Assembly: GCF_007860105.1 (NCBI RefSeq)
Contig: NZ_SJPU01000004.1
Coordinates: 124,001-188,000, forward strand
DNA: 64,000 nt
Direction of reading: 5' to 3'
DNA from: Allorhodopirellula heiligendammensis
GTDB lineage: Bacteria > Planctomycetota > Planctomycetia > Pirellulales > Pirellulaceae
Positions 61,831 through 64,000 of this stretch are shown one piece after another. The position numbers were made by a program, and so were the translations under genes. Position 1 is the stretch's first letter, and each line of letters begins with the position of its first letter. The notes beneath the pieces were generated by a model that was given only the letters and a program-made list of their open reading frames with translations, ran no database searches and had not been told where the DNA came from.

Positions 61831-63435
61831 ATGCATCATCCGTCCGCCGACGAATTCGCCCAGCTCGCCCGCGAGTACGATTTCGTGCCCGTCTATCGTC
61901 GTTTGTTGTCCGATGCATTGACGCCTGTGACAGCGTTCACGTTGCTAGATGACGGGGGTCCCGCCTTCTTGATCGAGAGCGTGATCGGCGGTGAAAAGGT
62001 GGGCCGCTACAGTTTCCTGGGATCGAAACCGCTGGCGAGATTCGCTGCCAAAGCCAAAACGATCACGCAGACGGACATGGTCACCGGTGAGACCGTGACA
62101 TCGCAGAGCGACGATCCGTTGGACGAGTTCCGCAAGCGGTTTCACGATCGTACCGCCACCGTCGACGCGTTGCCTCCCTTCATCGGTGGCGCCATTGGCT
62201 ATGCGGGCTACGATGTTGTGAGATATGTCGAAGATCTGCCCGATACGACGCAGGACGATCGAGATCTTCCGGACCTGGATTTCGCGTTCTACCACACGCT
62301 CTGTGTGTTCGATCATGTGGACAAGACGATCACGGTCGTGTCGTTGGCGGATTGTCGGGGGATTTCCGCGGAGCCATCGTCGACTGACGACTCCGCCCCT
62401 CATGCGAACCAAACAAACTCAGGCTCCGACAAACAGAGTCGCCTGGCCGCACAGCACACTGATCCTGCCGCTGCATTCGCAGAGGCCGCTGCGGAGGTAG
62501 ATCGAACCATCGAGAGCCTCAATCAACCTCTGCCACACCAGTGCGAAGAGATTCTCGATGCTGACCAGAGCCAGCGATTACCGGTGGAGTCGAATTTCAC
62601 GCGCGACTCGTTTTGTGATGCGGTTCGAACCTGTGTCGAATACATCCGCGCTGGCGACGTCTTTCAAGTCGTTCCCAGCCAGCGTTTGACGGTGCGTAGT
62701 GACGTCGATCCGTTCGCTGTCTATCGCTCGCTACGCGTAGTGAATCCATCGCCGTTCATGTTCTTTGTCCGCACGCCGGAATGTGTGCTCGTCGGCTGCA
62801 GTCCCGAGATCATGTGCCGGGTCAAAGATGGCATGGTGACGGTGCGACCGCTCGCGGGGACGCGGCCGCGTGGTGCAAGTGAGGCGGAGGACGTCGCGCT
62901 CGAAAAAGAACTTTTGGCAGACCCCAAGGAGCGCGCCGAGCACGTCATGTTGGTCGATCTGGGACGCAATGATATTGGTCGGGTGGCTCAATTCGGCAGT
63001 GTCGAGTTAACCGAAGTCATGGTGATCGAGCGATACTCGCACGTCATGCACATCAGCAGCGAGGTGCGTGGCCAATTGCGAAAAGGACTCGATGCATTCG
63101 ACGCGTTGAAAGCCTGCCTCCCAGCGGGTACCGTTTCCGGAGCTCCCAAAGTCCGGGCGATGGCAGTCATCGACGAGATCGAACCGCACCGGCGAGGGCC
63201 CTACGGCGGTGCGGTCGGCTACATTGACTACCGCGGAAACATGGATACATGCTTGGCTCTCCGCACCATCGTTTTCCAGAACAATGCCTACCACGTGCAG
63301 GCGGGCTGTGGCGTCGTCGCTGATAGCGACCCCGACAAAGAATACGAAGAGACGCTCAATAAAGCCCGTGCGCTTATCGCCGCAATTGAGTGGACGATCG
63401 CCCGGCAGCAAAATCGCCAGACCGCCTTGTCGTGA
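61831..63435 (+). CDS. trpE: Anthranilate synthase component I
   Basis: Converts chorismate to anthranilate, using ammonia from a glutaminase partner, at the head of tryptophan synthesis. The 534 residues show an N-terminal domain with FLIESVIGGEKVGRYSFLG (the LLES-type feedback region), then the chorismate-binding domain with FQVVPSQRLTV, NPSPFMFFVR, GCSPEIMCRV, RPLAGTRPRGA, VDLGRNDIGRVA, LPAGTVSGAPKVRAM and RRGPYGGAVGYIDYRGNMD. An insert at about 195-235, rich in Asn, Gln and Ser, separates the domains. No trpG or other trp genes adjoin. The 247-base gap to mcsA holds both promoters. Confidence 0.95.
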   Translation: MHHPSADEFAQLAREYDFVPVYRRLLSDALTPVTAFTLLDDGGPAFLIESVIGGEKVGRYSFLGSKPLARFAAKAKTITQTDMVTGETVTSQSDDPLDEFRKRFHDRTATVDALPPFIGGAIGYAGYDVVRYVEDLPDTTQDDRDLPDLDFAFYHTLCVFDHVDKTITVVSLADCRGISAEPSSTDDSAPHANQTNSGSDKQSRLAAQHTDPAAAFAEAAAEVDRTIESLNQPLPHQCEEILDADQSQRLPVESNFTRDSFCDAVRTCVEYIRAGDVFQVVPSQRLTVRSDVDPFAVYRSLRVVNPSPFMFFVRTPECVLVGCSPEIMCRVKDGMVTVRPLAGTRPRGASEAEDVALEKELLADPKERAEHVMLVDLGRNDIGRVAQFGSVELTEVMVIERYSHVMHISSEVRGQLRKGLDAFDALKACLPAGTVSGAPKVRAMAVIDEIEPHRRGPYGGAVGYIDYRGNMDTCLALRTIVFQNNAYHVQAGCGVVADSDPDKEYEETLNKARALIAAIEWTIARQQNRQTALS

Positions 63436-63520
63436 TCAGGTAGTGTGCCGCCACTCCCGGGACAACCGCACGACGGACGTCCGGCACGCCGCACCGGCAA
63501 ACGCGCCCGCTTCGGGAAGC

Positions 63521-63919
63521 CTAGTCGGCGTGAATCGTCTCAGGAATCTCCTCGCCTGCAGGCACGAGCCGCATGGAAATACTGTTAACGCAGTGGCGGG
63601 TGTTCTTTTCCGTCAGCCGCTCGCCTTGAAACACATGCCCCAAGTGCCCGCCGCAGTTCTTGCACATAATTTCGGTGCGCCGCCCGTCGGCATCGACTTC
63701 GTGCAGGATGGCGCCTTCGATCTCATCGTCAAAACTCGGCCAACCACAATGACTGTCGAACTTATCGTCGCTGCGGTACAGCGGTGCGTTGCACTGGCGA
63801 CAGATATAGGTGCCCGCGTCCTTCGTATTGGTATATCCACCGGGGCCTGGGGCTTCGGTGCCTTTCTTCAGGATCACACGGGCCTCTTCGGCGCTGAGTG
63901 GGTTGTAGGACTCTTGCAT
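63521..63919 (-). CDS. msrB: Peptide methionine-R-sulfoxide reductase B
   Basis: Repairs methionine-R-sulfoxide in proteins. The 132 residues contain the zinc ligands Cys40/Cys43 (CRQC) and Cys86/Cys89 (CKNC), [25 protein letters not shown] and the catalytic Cys110 in [13 protein letters not shown]. Cys58 could be the resolving residue. Length is normal for a single-domain MsrB. Its ATG overlaps the stop of the upstream gene by one base (TGATG), so translation is coupled to it. Confidence 0.95.
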   Translation of the reverse strand: MQESYNPLSAEEARVILKKGTEAPGPGGYTNTKDAGTYICRQCNAPLYRSDDKFDSHCGWPSFDDEIEGAILHEVDADGRRTEIMCKNCGGHLGHVFQGERLTEKNTRHCVNSISMRLVPAGEEIPETIHAD

Positions 63920-64000
63920 CAGGCATCCTCCATCGAAGTTGGGGTGGGCAGCTCGGGATCTGAAACTCCCAGCGGATGGTCCGCTTCAAATTTCGCATCG
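63919..64000 (-). CDS. C-terminal end of a gene coupled to msrB, truncated by the window edge
   Basis: Only 26 codons are visible, reading [18 protein letters not shown] and ending TPTSMEDA followed by TGA, whose A is the first base of the msrB start. The tail is acidic and Pro-rich and gives no family. Genes upstream of msrB are often msrA or related oxidative-damage genes, but the fragment is too short to say. Confidence 0.55.
   Translation of the reverse strand, partial: DAKFEADHPLGVSDPELPTPTSMEDA

Overview
The window looks like a chromosomal segment of a planctomycete, closest in style to the Rhodopirellula/Pirellulaceae group. This is inferred from gene content, not from a database search. 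The pointers are a DUF1080 plus PVC-type dehydrogenase plus heme fusion protein (13211-16984), a Tat-exported DUF1501 protein (40263-41726), two divergent Ser/Thr kinases with non-classical accessory domains, a DUF2231/cytochrome c membrane protein, a lysine-tailed topoisomerase I and a double-length UvrA. Base composition is moderately GC-rich by eye. Coding density is high. There is no rRNA, CRISPR array, prophage or insertion sequence, and one tRNA (anticodon CAT, 11537-11610).

Layout. 1-9166: a truncated leucine-rich-repeat gene overlaps a Ser/Thr kinase, followed by proC, a small conserved-looking protein, serB, a convergent kinase-PAS gene that overlaps the end of serB, a YhcC-type radical SAM gene, an exonuclease-BRCT gene and rimI. 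9190-13083: a class IV aminotransferase/lyase and a fatty-acid desaturase on the minus strand, the tRNA, then fabH. 13211-25121: the giant PVC heme protein, xylB, a solute-binding-like exported protein, queG, an ExeA-type ATPase with a small partner gene, and uxaE. 25312-36063: an orphan hybrid histidine kinase, the cytochrome/DUF2231 gene, ppk1, and a tightly overlapping run of two membrane proteins, an ABC ATPase and bpt. 36064-46122: topA and a SUI1/eIF1-like gene, a cupin, the DUF1501 gene, nadA with a DUF423 gene, and pyrB with a pyrC-like gene. 46332-63435: a short UvrA paralogue, an SSS symporter divergent from murQ and a BadF-type sugar kinase, the mcsA-mcsB-uvrA(double) operon, and trpE. 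63521-64000: msrB and the tail of a gene coupled to it.

Genes that appear to work together. (a) mcsA, mcsB and the 2236-residue UvrA share start/stop overlaps of 4 and 1 bases, so the protein-arginine kinase pair and a four-ATPase UvrA are probably made from one message. I regard this as the most notable feature here. (b) The symporter, MurQ and BadF-family kinase form a PTS-free route for taking up and breaking down N-acetylmuramic acid. (c) pyrB is followed by a dihydroorotase homologue that has lost every metal ligand I can check, so it is probably a structural partner of aspartate carbamoyltransferase rather than an enzyme. (d) The LRR protein and the first kinase overlap by four bases, which suggests a scaffold-kinase pair.

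Functions are called from motifs in the translated sequence. Start codons are chosen from spacing, signal peptides, Shine-Dalgarno-like sequences and family boundaries, and several are moved inward from the longest open frame.
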